Source: Limnomonas spitsbergensis
Lineage: Eukaryota > Chlorophyta > Chlorophyceae > Chlamydomonadales
NCBI GenBank assembly: GCA_037349105.1
Contig: JAYJMM010000036.1
Location: 5,430,001-5,494,000, forward strand
Reading direction: 5' to 3'
Length of the DNA stretch: 64,000 nt
Part shown: positions 27,301 through 40,531 of the stretch, piece by piece
Numbering within the stretch: the stretch's first letter is position 1
How the letters are laid out: the number at the start of each line of letters is the position of its first letter
Translations under genes and position numbers: made by a program
The notes under the pieces: generated by a model
Database searches by the model: none
The model's input: the letters and a program-made list of their open reading frames with translations, nothing else
What the model was told of the DNA's origin: nothing

Positions 27301-30300
27301 AAGGCCACAGAGGAGAAGGCCACAGGGGAGAAGGCCACAGGGGAGAAGGCCACAGGGGAGAAGGCTAAGGGGGAGAAGGCCACAGGGGAGAAGGCCACAG
27401 GGGAGAAGGCCACAGGGGAGAAGGCCAAGGGGGAGAAGGCCACAGGGGAGAAGGCCAAGGGGGAGAAGGCCAAGGGGAGAAGGCCAAGGGGGAGAAGGCC
27501 ACAGGGGAGAAGGCTACAGGGGAGAAGGCCACAGGGGAGAAGGCCACAGGGGAGAAGGCCAAGGGGGAGAAGGCCACAGGGGAGAAGGCCACAGGGGAGA
27601 AGGCTACAGGGGAGAAGGCACCAGAGGAGAAGGCCACAGGGGAGAAGGCCACAGGGGAGAAGGCCACAGGGGAGAAGGCCAAGGGGGAGAAGGCCACAGG
27701 GGAGAAGGCCACAGGGGAGAAGGCCACAGGGGAGAAGGCTACAGGGGAGAAGGCCACAGGGGAGAAGGCCAAGGGGGAGAAGGCCAAGGGGAGAAGGCCA
27801 AGGGGGAGAAGGCCACAGGGGAGAAGGCCACAGGGGAGAAGGCCACAGGGGAGAAGGCCAAGGGGGAGAAGGCCACAGGGGAGAAGGCCACAGGGGAGAA
27901 GGCTACAGGGGAGAAGGCACCAGAGGAGAAGGCCACAGGGGAGAAGGCCACAGGGGTGAAGGCCACAGGGGAGAAGGCCAAGGGGGAGAAGGCTACAGGG
28001 GAGAAGGCCAAGGGGGAGAAGGCCACAGGGGAGAAGGCCAAGGGGGAGAAGGCCAAGGGGGAGATGGCCACAGGGGAGAAGGCCACAGGGGAGAAGGCCA
28101 CAGGGGAGAAGGCCACATGGGAGAAGGCCACAGGGGAGAAGGCTACAGGGGAGAAGGCCACAGGGGAGAAGGCCACTGGGGAGAAGGCCACAGGGGAGAG
28201 GACCACAAGGGAGAAGGCCACAGGGGAGAGGACGCATTCGAGTGGGCATTCACTCCGTGGCCGGCTGAAAATGCTGTTAATGAGAATTTACTCTGGTCGG
28301 CTGAGAATACTGTCCGAGGAAACCCCACCCCTGTAGAAGGATTCCCAAATCACCGCCGACCCAGTGGCTCCTTGTTTCTACCCCGCTCAAACCTAAACTC
28401 TTTGCCCTGAACCCTCAACCCTGACCCTTAGCCCCAAATCCTTAACCCTAAACACTTAGCCCGAGGCCCAAAATCTTGAACCCTGAATGCTTAACCCCAC
28501 CCTAAATCACAATCCCTAAACCCTGAACCCTAGGTTCCTGGCATGGTGGACGCTCAGCTGTTGGCGGCCCGCGCTTTGTACCTCAATGGGAACTTGGACG
28601 CAGCTCAGCGCAAGGCGGCGGAGGTGCTGCGCTCCTCTCCGGATGCGTACATGGTGCATCTTCTCATATGCAGGTAGGGAGTGGGGGGAGGGATGAGGGG
28701 GGATAGGGGGGGATGGGATGGGGCTGGGGTGCTGGGCAGCGCAAGGCGGGGAATGCGCCTCTGCTCATGATATTTACCAAATATTTACGAGATACTTACT
28801 AGATATTTACCAGAAATTTACTAGATATTTACCAGAGACCTAATGATTTACAGGTGGGTAGCAGTGATTGTTTGATTCCAGGTTTGAAGGTTTGAGGTTT
28901 TAAGGGTGGGTAGGGATGATTGGATTGATTTTAGGTATCAAGAATTAGGGTTCAAAACCAGGTAGGTAGGGATGATTGATTTGATTTCTGGATTTTCGCT
29001 GACCGCTGAACATCCGCTGATCCATACTTGTTTCTGGGTTTCCGCTGATCTGTACATGTTTCTGGGTTTCCGGGTTTCCGCTGATCCGTACTTGTTTTGG
29101 GATTTCCGCTGGGTTTCTGGGTTTCCGCTGACCGCTGAGCATCTGTGATCCGCACTTGTTTTCTTATATTCGTCAAGAGGGCAGCGGACTAAAGGGTATA
29201 ATCGGTAGTAGACTGTAGGGGAGGGGAGGTTCGTTTTCTCAGTGTGACAAGAGTGTGACAAGCCTTTCCGTTCTGACCTACCTTTGTTTTTGTCATGCTC
29301 CACTTGCCTAATTTGTTTTTTCACGGCGGGACTTAATCCCCAAAGATACTTGCCCTCACCACCGGATCAACCTCCAACACACACAGTGGATTTTATATAG
29401 TTATATAAACCCTTGACCTGTTTCCCCCCATGGTCCCCATACCAAAACATTTGATTTGCCTTCCCTCGGGTATGACAAGACGTTTCCTGCCTATGCTGCC
29501 CTCAGGGCAAGGTACCGTCAAAAACTCTTCATTTCCGACTGAAAACTGGCGTCGACAATCGATGATTAGTATATTCATGGATCCCTCAACCTCAAACATA
29601 GTTCATCATGAGGGAAGGCAAAGAAAATGTAACGGGGAAGAATTATCCTCACAGCCGTATCCATACCCCTCCATACCCCTCAATACCCCTCCATACCCCT
29701 CCATACACGATCTTCACCACCGGATCTCACCCCTCCACAGTTCACACATGACGGCTTCTATACCCGTTGCCTCCTCCCTCCCTTTCCGCAGCATATACGT
29801 TCACCAGGACAAGCCCCAGCTGGCCATGGCGGCGCTGGACCAGGTGAGGGGCGCAATGGCCGGAACATACTGCAGGCAGGCGCCTACACACCCGCTGACT
29901 TGTTGTCAAGAGATTGTTGTCCTGTGACTGTTTTGTTTAGGGTTTAGGCTTAAGGCTTTTCGCCCTGTGGCCATTTTGGGTTTAGGCTATAGGCTTTACG
30001 CTAATGTCCTGTGACTGTTTTGTTTAGGTTTAAGGGTTTGGGCTTTTTGTTCTGTGGCCGTTTTGTTTAGACTCTTTGTCCAGACTGTTTCGTTCAGAGC
30101 CCTTGTCGAGGGTTTACTTGTCCTGCATGCTGGGGCGCGGGGCCATCAACCCAATGAAGGGTTAGGGTTGAGGGTTAATCTCTGCCCTAAACCCTAAACT
30201 GGATCACAGGTTGCGCACCCTGATACAGAGTTTAGTGTTTATAGTGTTAAGCGCTGCCTTAAACCCTTAACCCTAAACTGGGGTGCAGGGTGCGCACCCC

Positions 30301-33300
30301 AATGGAGAGTTAAGTGTTTATAGGGTAAAGCGCTGCCTTAAACCCTCAATCCCAAATTGGGGTGCAGGGTGCGCACCCCGATGAATGGGTTTGGGTGCAG
30401 GGCTAATCGCTACTTAGCCCTGAAGCAGCGATCAGCCCTGAACCCTAACCCTAAGCTGGGGCGCAGGCCGGGCAACCCTGAGAAGGCCGGGTGGGGTAGG
30501 TCCCCTCCCAAGGATCAGGTGCTGCAATGATTCAGGTCCGGCAAAGCTTCATGCATAGGTTAAACACCAACAGGGCCTTATAACAAGGATAAGCCGCTTA
30601 TACAGGTCGAGCGGGCCTTGGCCCTGGCTGAGCGTTGGGCAGGGTGCGGTAATGTTGCAGGCACGGCAATGGTTTAGGTACGGCAATGTAAGAAGTTTGA
30701 ATTCAAGTTTGAGTTTGTGTTTGAATTCGTTTTTATCCTCTGATCCCCTGCTGCTGCTGCTCCTGCTGCTCCTGCTGCTGCGGCTGCTGCTATTGCTGCC
30801 CTCCGGCCGTCTCCTCCAACGTTGCTGTTGCTGCCTTCAGGCTGTTTCCTCCAATTTCGCGGTGCGCGAGACCCCCCTGTACCATATAGTCAACGCCAAG
30901 GTGCTGATTGCCAGCAACAAGGCCGAGGATGCGCGCAAGGTGTGTATTTTGATCATGGGGGGGGGCTGTTCTTGTACTCAACCCATCTGTGTCAGGTTCC
31001 ACCAATGGCAGCATGTGCTCATAGCCGGCATCAAGGCTGTGGATGCTCGCTACGTGGGTATTGGGATCTAGAGGGGTGTGCTGTTCCCGAACTGGACCCA
31101 TCTGTGTCAGGTTCCGCCATTGGCAGCATGTGCTTATAGCCAGCGACAAAGCTGAGGCCTCGAAATCACAGTTGCTGAAACTCAGCTACGTAATTCAGCT
31201 ACCGTTAGGATCTCAATCGACATGGCATTGATTTGATATTGATTCCTGCACCTTTCATGATGTCTGCAGGCCCTAGAGGCCGCCTCACTGCCCTGCCTTA
31301 TCCCCCTGCTTTATCCCCCTCCCTCCCGGTGTGTTCAGGTCCTAGAAACTGCCATTAACCTGCCTGGAGTGCGCACTGCACTCAAGCCGGAGCAGCGTGA
31401 GAGGCTCGGTCGCCGCGTGCAGGTAATGCTCACCAGTTGCTTCATACTTTTGATGTGTGGTCCGGTGCTTCCTGTTTTGTATTCCGTTCTTGGCCCGATG
31501 CTTCCTAATTTGAATTCCGTCCATGGCCTGGTGTTTCCTGATTTGAATTTCACCCATGGCCCAGGTTCTCTTCCTAAGTTCGATTTCACTTGCAGCCTTG
31601 TGCTTCCTAATCTAAATTGCATTCGTGGCACGGTGCAACTTGAATTCCAATTGTGGCCCAGTGCTTCCTAATTTGAATTTCCCTCATGGCCCAATGCTTC
31701 CTAATTACAATTTCATTCTGGCAATGTGGCTTTTCTGTGATTTTCTCTTCAAATGAGATGGATAAAAGGGGCAGCTGTCCTCGATGATGCCTAAACCCTC
31801 GATGATGCCTAAGCCCGTGCCCTAAACCTTATGATGATTAAACCCAAAACCCTAGACGAAGGGAGGTTGCGATGCTCATTGTTTGCTTGCTTAGTAACGT
31901 AGGTCGCTTTCACCTTCATGCTGCTGATGCCGCAAACTCAGCTGAGGTGCTTGTGCTACTGCTTACGCCCCACCTGCACCCATTGCTCCTTAGCCAAACC
32001 TGCGTTCTGGTCTCCCTGGTGTGATGGTGTCTTTGTTCTTTGTGTTCAGTCCTCGTCGGTCTGTTTGTGGTGTTCGTGGGTCGTCTGTTGTTTCTGTTAC
32101 TGGTGCTTTGGTTTGTTCTCTGGTGCCTTTTGCTTTACCCATTTCTGGTCTCCTCCTGGTTCACTCTGCCTGGCCCTTTCGCAAAAGGCTGTGTGAGGTT
32201 GCGTCAACTTTGTATCAGCAACCCTGCATCCATGGCTCCTCCCCTTGGGAGCCAAGCCTGCATAAGCGTGCCACCACTTACCTCCTGTCGATGCTATTAC
32301 TGCTACTGCTGCTGCTATTACTGCTACTGACGATGCCCTTCCTACTCTTGCCTTTGCTGTTGTTGCTACTGCTGCCGGTTACTGCTGCTTCTCCCACTGC
32401 TGCTGATGATGCTACTGATGATGCTTTTAGTGCTGCTGCTGGCACTGCTTCATCTGATTGTATTGCTGATGCAACTGTCACCAATATTGCCCCGCCTCTC
32501 AGGAGCCCTCTCTACACGAGCGAGCCACCATATACCTCCTCCTGGCCGACGTTTTAGGGCGACTAAGCAAACTACCCGATGCGCCAGAGGCCAAGAAGGT
32601 GATGAGAGACCAGCAGCCTGCAGGTTTGAGGGTTCTATGAACCCTTGAACCCTAAAACCTAAACCCAGAGGCCAAGAAGGAGATGAGAGAGTAGCAGCCT
32701 GCAGGGTAGAGGGTTCCATGAACCCTTGAACCCTAAAATCTAAACCCAGAGGCCAAGAAGGTGATGAGAGAGCAGCAGCCTGCAGGGTTGAGGGTTCCAT
32801 GCACTCTTGAACCCTGAAACCTAAACCCAGAGGCCAAGAAGGTGATGAGAGAGCAGCAGCCTGCAGGGTTGAGGGTTCCATGAACCCTTGAACCCTAACA
32901 CCTAAACCCAGAGGCCAAGAAGGTGATGAGAGAGCAGCAGCCTGCAGGGTTGAGGGTTCCATGAACCCTTGAACCACAAAACCTAAACCCAGAGGCCAAG
33001 AAGGTGACGAGAGAGCAGCAGCCCCCAGCCCATGCAGTTTAGTTATTGCCACCGCACGCAATGGCCCTAGATCAAGGAAACTTGATGTGAGACAGAACAG
33101 CAGCCCTAACTCCTGAGCAGCCGAGGCATGTCCTGCTACCGCTGCTTGATGCCGCTACTCCTGTAGTGCCTGCCCTCGCCAACTGCTTCACATTTAATCG
33201 CATTAACTCATTGATGCCTGCCTAGTCCCCAACTCCTGCAGGTAACAGTAACTCGAGTATATAACAGTTAATCATGTAGGTTACAGTCTCTCATGCAGGT

Positions 33301-36300
33301 TGAAGACACCCATGTAGGTCACAGTAACTCCTGTGGGTTACAGTTACTCCCTGTTACTCCCTGCAGTTACTCCCTACAGTTACTCCCTAGTGCTTGTTCC
33401 TTTGCAAGGCTGGCAATGGGGGCTACAGTCAGCGCACCTTCATCTTGGAGATCTGCTCTTCTTGCCTTGACCATCTGTCCATTACGATGGCCATGGTGAT
33501 GATGAGGAGCTGCTCCCAGGTCCACTCATACATCAGTTAGGATCCAAAGCGAGATCTTTATCCATATACGATATGTGCCTCAATGACACCAGTATGTCCA
33601 TCAATGACACAAAAGCTGCACGTGTCCGATGATGATTGCATGGCACCGGAGCCCATGATCCTTCTTTCAAAACCCTTGCGGTGTGATTTCAAACATGATC
33701 ACACATAAACCCTGAAGTTGAAACCCTGTGCAAAATACCCTGCAGTACATATCTGACGCCATCCGCGAGTTTGAGGGTACTTCTGAAGAGGTGCGCGAGT
33801 AGCTTGAGGCGGCCAGCGTTTCGGATTATTGTACGCCTAGTTCAGGGTTATGGGTTTAGGCTTAAGCTATAGGAGCTAGTTTAGGGGCTAGCTGGCAATC
33901 CTGAACACCAGCGCGGGTCTACTTCTGTTTCAAAACCGTTTTTATGTGATGTCTTATAATAGTTTGTGTTCTCCCCTGAGCCATATGAGGTTATGCGGGT
34001 CTTATTCATGACTTCCCGAGGTCTGCTGCGATGTGAAGTTTTGAAGCTTTCACAGTCCAGCGGGGCATTGCATTCTATGCATGGGGCAGGTCTTACAAGT
34101 CGTGTCCATCCTTGTGTGTGCCCTGCTGCCTGTTGCGGTCCATACCAGGCCTTGGTCATGATTTCCTGAGCTCTGCCGCGCTGCTTCGCATGCCTTGTTC
34201 ATCATTGTACCGTCATCCACACTGTTGCCTGTTGCGGTTTGTTGCAGGTTCGTGTGACGGTTGCCGACTCCGAGCTGGCCATCCAGCGGGGAGATGTCGA
34301 GGGCGCGCTCAAGAAGCTGCGCAAGATCCCCACGGCCAGCCCACACTACACCAAGGTGGGTGCGGGGTGTGGGGAAGCTGAAGGGGGGGAGCCCACACTA
34401 CACCAAGGTGGGTGAGGGGTGTGGGGAAGCTGAAGGGGGGGAGCCCACACTACACCAAGGTGGGTGAGGGGTGTGGGGAAGCTGAAGGGGGGGAGCCCAC
34501 TCTACACCAAGGTGGGTGCGGGGTGTGGGGAAGCTGATGGGGGTGGGGCTCACGGCCAGCCCACACTACACGAAGGTGTGGGTGGGGTGTGAGGAAACTG
34601 AAGGGGGGTGGGGTTCACGGCCAGCCCACAATACACTAAGGTGTGGGTGGGGTATGGGGAAGCTGATGGGGGTGGGGCTCACGGCCAGCCCACAATACAC
34701 GAAGGTGTGAGTGGGGTGTGGGGAAGCTGATGGGGGTGGGGTTCACGGCCAGCCCACAATACACAAAGGTGTGGGTGGGTGTGGGGAAGCTGATGGGGGT
34801 GGGGATCACGGCCAGCCCACAATACACGAAGGTGTGGGTGGGGTGTGGGGAAGCTGATGGGGGTGGGGTTCACGGCCAGCCCACAATACACAAAGGCGTG
34901 GGTGGGTGTGGGGACTGTGGGGAAGCTGGAGAGGGGGAGCTCAGTGTCGGCCCACTCTGGAGTGGTGGGGTCTATGGGTTGCTATACTGGGTGTGACGTC
35001 TGGCACCTGCAGCGAGGAAAAGGGAGTTTAGGGTTTGAGGTTTGGGGTTTATAGAGTTAAAACCTGAACTCTTTGTCTGCAGATCAGAAAGAGGGGGTTA
35101 TGGGTCGTTCCATCACCATTGATTTGCTTTGCCTTAATGCCTTCCCTCACAATTATCATTGCTTGGAATTGAGGGATCCATGAATGTACTTATTATCGAT
35201 CGTTGACTCCAGTTTTCAGTCAGGAATTAATTCCTTGAAAATTGTTAAAATTAATTCAGGAATGAAGAGTTTTGGTCGATCAGTAGCCCTGAGGGCAGCA
35301 TAGAATAAAAGCGTTGACTTGTACCCGAGGGAGGGCAAATCAATTCTACCGTACACTGACCAATAAATGTGTGTGTGTGTGAGTGTGTCCATGCTTGTAT
35401 TCTCCCCCTCGCAGGCCCGCATGGCTATGGCCGACGTGTACCTCCGGCACCGCAAGGACAAGACCTCGTACATCAAGTGCTACCTGGATCTGGTGGTGAG
35501 GGCTAAAAGAGTAATGGAGTCTAGCAAGGCCCGGTTGAGATCTGGCGGTCACTAGCGGGGTGTGTTAGGGTCTGGCATCTACCATGTGTTAGGCTCTGGT
35601 GGTGAGGAGGGGGGCACATTCCAGGGTCTACGTAGATCTGATAGTGAGGAGGGGTGACATTACAGGATCTGCTTAGATCTGATGGTAATAGCATAGAAAA
35701 TGGTGGGAGCTAACCAGCCCCGGTTTAGATCTGGCGGTGGGTAGAGGGGACTTTCTGGGATTCATGAAGATCTGGCGGTGGGTAGAGGGGACTTTCTGGG
35801 ATTCATGAAGACCTGGCGGTGGGTTGAGGGGACTTTCTGGGATTCATGAAGATCTGGCGGTGGGTAGAGGGGACTTTCTGGGATTCATGAAGATCTGGCG
35901 GTGGGTAGAGGGGACTTTCTGGGATTCATGAAGACCTGGCGGTGGGTTGAGGGGACTTTCTGGGATTCATGAAGATCTGGCGGTGGGTAGAGGGGACTTT
36001 CTGGGATTCATGAAGATCTGGCGGTGGGTAGAGGGGACTTTCTGGGATTCATGAAGACCTGGCGGTGGGTTGAGGGGACTTTCTGGGATTCATGAAGATC
36101 TGGCGGTGGGTAGAGGGGACTTTCTGGGATTCATGAAGATCTGGCGGTGGGTAGAGGGGACTTTCTGGGATTCATGAAGATCTGGCGGTGGGTAGAGGGG
36201 ACTTTCTGGGATTCATGAAGATCTGGCGGTGGGTAGAGGGGACTTTCTGAGATTCATGAAGATCTGGCGGTGGGTAGAGGGGACTTTCTGGGATTCATGA

Positions 36301-39300
36301 AGATCTGGCGGTGGGTAGAGGGGACTTTCTGGGATTCATGAAGACCTGGCGGTGGGTTGAGGGGACTTTCTGGGATTCATGAAGATCTGGCGGTGGGTAG
36401 AGGGGACTTTCTGGGATTCATGAAGATCTGGCGGTGGGTAGAGGGGACTTTCTGGGATTCATGAAGATCTGGCGGTGGGTAGAGGGGACTTTCTGGGATT
36501 CATAAAGATCTGGCGGTGGGTAGAGGGGACTTTCTGGGATTCATGAAGATCTGGCGGTGGGTAGAGGGGACTTTCTGGGATTCATGAAGATCTGGCGGTG
36601 GGTAGAGGGGACTTTCTGGGATTCATGAAGATCTGGCGGTGGGTAGAGGGGACTTTCTGGGATTCATGAAGATCTGGCGGTGGGTAGAGGGGACTTTCTG
36701 GGATTCATGAAGATCTGGCGGTGGGTAGAGGGGACTTTCTGGGATTCATGAAGATCTGGCGGTCCGGGGTGGGGACATTCCGGGTTCAGTGTGGATCTGG
36801 TGGTGGGGCTAAGAAAGAAAGAAAACTACGTCCCGCAGGGGCTTGAGGGTTTAGGAATATGGTGGTGGGGCTAAACAGCATTCGGGTTCCTGTTCACTGT
36901 TCAGATCCCCTGATTGCACCCCGTCGTGGCTCTGCTGCGGGAGGCCCTCGGGACAGAGTGCATTGATGCTTCAACAACAGCAACAACAGTAACAACAGCA
37001 ACCGCCAAAAAAAAGCAACCACAACAAAAGCAACAACACTAGTAACCACAACGACAACAACAGCAACAGTAACAATAGCGCATTTGACTTGATGCCTGGG
37101 GAGGCATGGGGGGTCGGGGAAGAGGTGAAGCAGGTAGGGGACCACCCTCTCTGGGACAATCTCTGCCTTTGTCCTGGCATGCACCAGCCTGAGTAGTTAA
37201 TCGTACAATCCTCCCCCCTCCCTCCCTGCCCCCTCCCTCCCTGCCCCCTCCCTCCCTGCCCCCTCCCTCCCTGCCCCCTCCCTCCCTGCCCCCTCCCTCC
37301 CTGCCCCCTCCCTCCCTGCCCCCTCCCTCCCTGCCCCCTCCCTCCCTGCCCCCTCCCTCCCTGCCCCCTCCCTCCCTGCCCCCTCCCTCCCTGCCCCCTT
37401 CCTCCCTGCCCCCTCCCTCCCTTCCCCCTTCCTCCCTGCCCCCTCCCTCCCTGCCCCCTCCTTCCCTGCCCCCTCCTTCCCTGCCCCCTCCCTCCCTGCC
37501 CCCTTCCTCCCTGCCCCCTCCCTCCCTGCCCCCTCCCTCCCTGCCCCCTCCCTCCCTGCCCCCTCCTTCCTTGCCCCCTCCCTCCCTGCCCCCTCCCTCC
37601 CTGCCCCCTCCCTCCCTGCCCCCTTCCTCCCTGCCCCCTCCTTCCCTGCCCCCTCCTTCCCTGCCCCCTCCCTCCCTGCCCCCTCCCTCCCTGCCCTCTC
37701 CCACCCTGCCCTCTCCCACCCTGCCATCACAGCTGTCACGCCCTACGTCCTTGACCTGCCTCACCACGCCGCCTCCATCCACGCACATCTCCTCCCTGCC
37801 CCGTCCCCCCCCCTGCCAAAAGGACCAATCCAGTGGCCTAACCCTGCCTTGCCTCGCACACACATTTCCTTCCTGCCCCGCCCCCCCTCCTGCCTACAGG
37901 ACCAATCCAGTGACTATGACACGTACTGCATGCTGGGCGAGGCACTGATGCAGATCCAGGAGCCTGAGAAGGCCGTGCACGCCTTTGAGGATGCCCTAGG
38001 CTACCAGCCCAAGGATGCCGACCTCATCTGCAAGATCGCGCGCGCGCTCACCACCACGCACGACTACCACAGGGCCATCGACTTCTACAATAAGGTGAGA
38101 GATCAGACACTTAATGGGGGGGAGGGGGGGGAGGGCCGCCCCGCGGCCGCGAAAAGCCCCCCGATTGGGACCTTACCTGGACCGGCATACGACTGGTGGC
38201 CAAAGCAGCATGGCTGGGCCCCCGGCCAGAGGCTGGAGTTTAGCTGAAATGCAGCTGAGTCACAACAAAATAAGAACACTGCTGCCTTCCAGACTGGCTC
38301 CTTCTGGTACCCACCCATAGGCCCTAGCTCATCCCTCCATTATTAAACCCTTAATCCTCCCCCACCCTTAAACCCTATCCCTATCCCTATCCCTCCATGA
38401 TGTGCAGGCCAATGACAATCTTAAATCGGATAGCACTTCAAAATGAACCCTTTCCCCTCCCCCCCCGCCCTAAATCCCTAACCATATCCCTAACCATTCC
38501 CTTAACCCTCCTCCACAGGCCATTTTCGTGAACCGGAGCAACTGGGCATTGCAGCTGGAGCTGGCCGGCCTGCTGGTGCGGCTGCGGCAATGGCAGTCCG
38601 CAGTCAGCTCCATCACAAAGTGCCTGGATAGGTGAGGCCTGAATAGCGCAGCTTCAGCACGTTGAAGACGTCGCTGAACGGATACAAAGTTAACGCAACC
38701 TCCCACGGCCTTGAACAGGTAATGGATCTACCAGATCTACCGTAAAAACGGATTGGGTTCGCGCACCCCTGTTAAGAACTAATATATCAAGTTCGTCGCG
38801 CAGTCAAAAAGAACCCTACTCCGCGCACGCACAGTTTTTTTTTACATTTGGTGCCGGAAACACTACTCCGCGCACCCACTTGAGCAGTTGTTAATTATTA
38901 TTCTATCGTGCATCAACTCCGCGCACCCCCAACAATGATTACTAATAATAGAGTCAAACCCGCTCTACGGTATCGGAAAAGCTGTATATTCAGCCTTGTG
39001 AGTCGATTCATGCATGAGTGTGGATGTCCATTGATGAAATCTTGGTTGCTTTGCATTGAAAAACCCTAAACCCTAAACCCTGAACCCTAGGCTGTGAAGC
39101 AACCAAACATGTGGCATCCGCGGTTTCCAGGGACAGGTACAACCCGTCAATAGTATGTATTTGAATGTACCCCTCGCCCCTCAAAACAATGTTATCATTA
39201 TGAGGGGAGGCATGGCAGGTCTACAGGATCTCTCTACCCTGTCTTGTGAATCTGAATTGTTTATGTTTTTTAATCTAATTGATGACAGCTTACCGTAGCT

Positions 39301-39989
39301 GCTTTGCAATGAAATTTGAAATTTGGCATATGTCGTTGACCGGGAGGAGGACCATCCGTCAAGCATTGAGAACCTGACGACAGATGTGGATGTTTTTCAT
39401 GTCAAAGTTTGTATGTAAGAATCTGAATAAAGATGTGAATGTTTTGTAAGTGATTTTTTTATGTAAGAACGTGACGACTGATGTGACATGTATGTTGTTT
39501 ATGACATCTGTGTTTGATGACATCTTGCTTGCTTTGCATTACAAAAATGGAAAATCTGGCTTCTTCTGTTTACAGGGAGAAGGACAATCCATCGAGCGTT
39601 GAGAACCTGACGACTGATGTGGAGGCTTGGATGGTCATGGCCAAGTGAGGATCAAGGAAGAGGGAGGAGTGTGTGTGGGGGGAGGGGATATTGAAGAGAG
39701 GATAAAGGAAGAGGGAGGAATGTGTCTGTGGGGGGGGGGGGGGTATTGAAGAGAGGATAAAGGAAGAGGGAGGAGTGTGTGTGTGTGGGGGGGGGGGGGG
39801 GGTATTGAAGAGAGGATAAAGGAAGAGGGAGGAGTGTGTGTGGGGGGGGGGTATTGAAGAGAGGATAAAGGAAGAGGGAGGAATGTGTGTGTGTGGGGGG
39901 GGGGGTATTGAAGAGAGGATAAAGGAAGAGGGAGGAGTGTGTGTGTGGGGGGGGGGGGGGTATTGAAGAGAGGATAAAGGAAGAGGGAG

Positions 39990-40021
<32 letters not shown>

Positions 40022-40500
40022 TATTGAAGAGAGGATAAAGGAAGAGGGAGGAGTGTGTGTGTGAGGGGGGGGGGGGGGGTATTGAAGAGAGGATAAAGGA
40101 AGAGGGAGGAGTGTGTGTGGGGGGGGGGGGGGGTATTGAAGAGAGGATAAAGGAAGAGGGAGGAGTGTGTGTGTGTGGGGGGGGGGGGGGGTATTGAAGA
40201 GAGGATAAAGGAAGAGGGAGGAGTGTGTGTGTGTGTGGGGGGGGGGGGGGTATTGAAGAGAGGATCAAGGAAGAGGGAGGAGTGTGTGGGGGGGGGGGGG
40301 GGGTATTGAAGAGAGGATAAAGGAAGAGGGAGGAGTGTGTGTGGGGGGGGGGGGGGGTATTGAAGAGAGGATAAAGGAAGAAGGAGGAGTGTGTGTGGGG
40401 GGGGGGGGGGGTATTGAAGAGAGGTTCAAGGAAGAGGGAGGAGTGTGTGTGTATGGGGGGGGGGGTATTGAAGAGAGGATAAAGGAAGAGGGAGGAGTGT

Positions 40501-40531
<31 letters not shown>

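Noticed and set aside
26996..28336. 446-codon plus-strand and 294-codon minus-strand frames
   Set aside because: 15-bp minisatellite; several units of 14 bp shift the frame, and it sits inside IFT139 intron 12.
37039..37863. Gly/Glu/Arg-rich 274-codon minus-strand frame
   Set aside because: Antisense reading of the CCCTCCC minisatellite.
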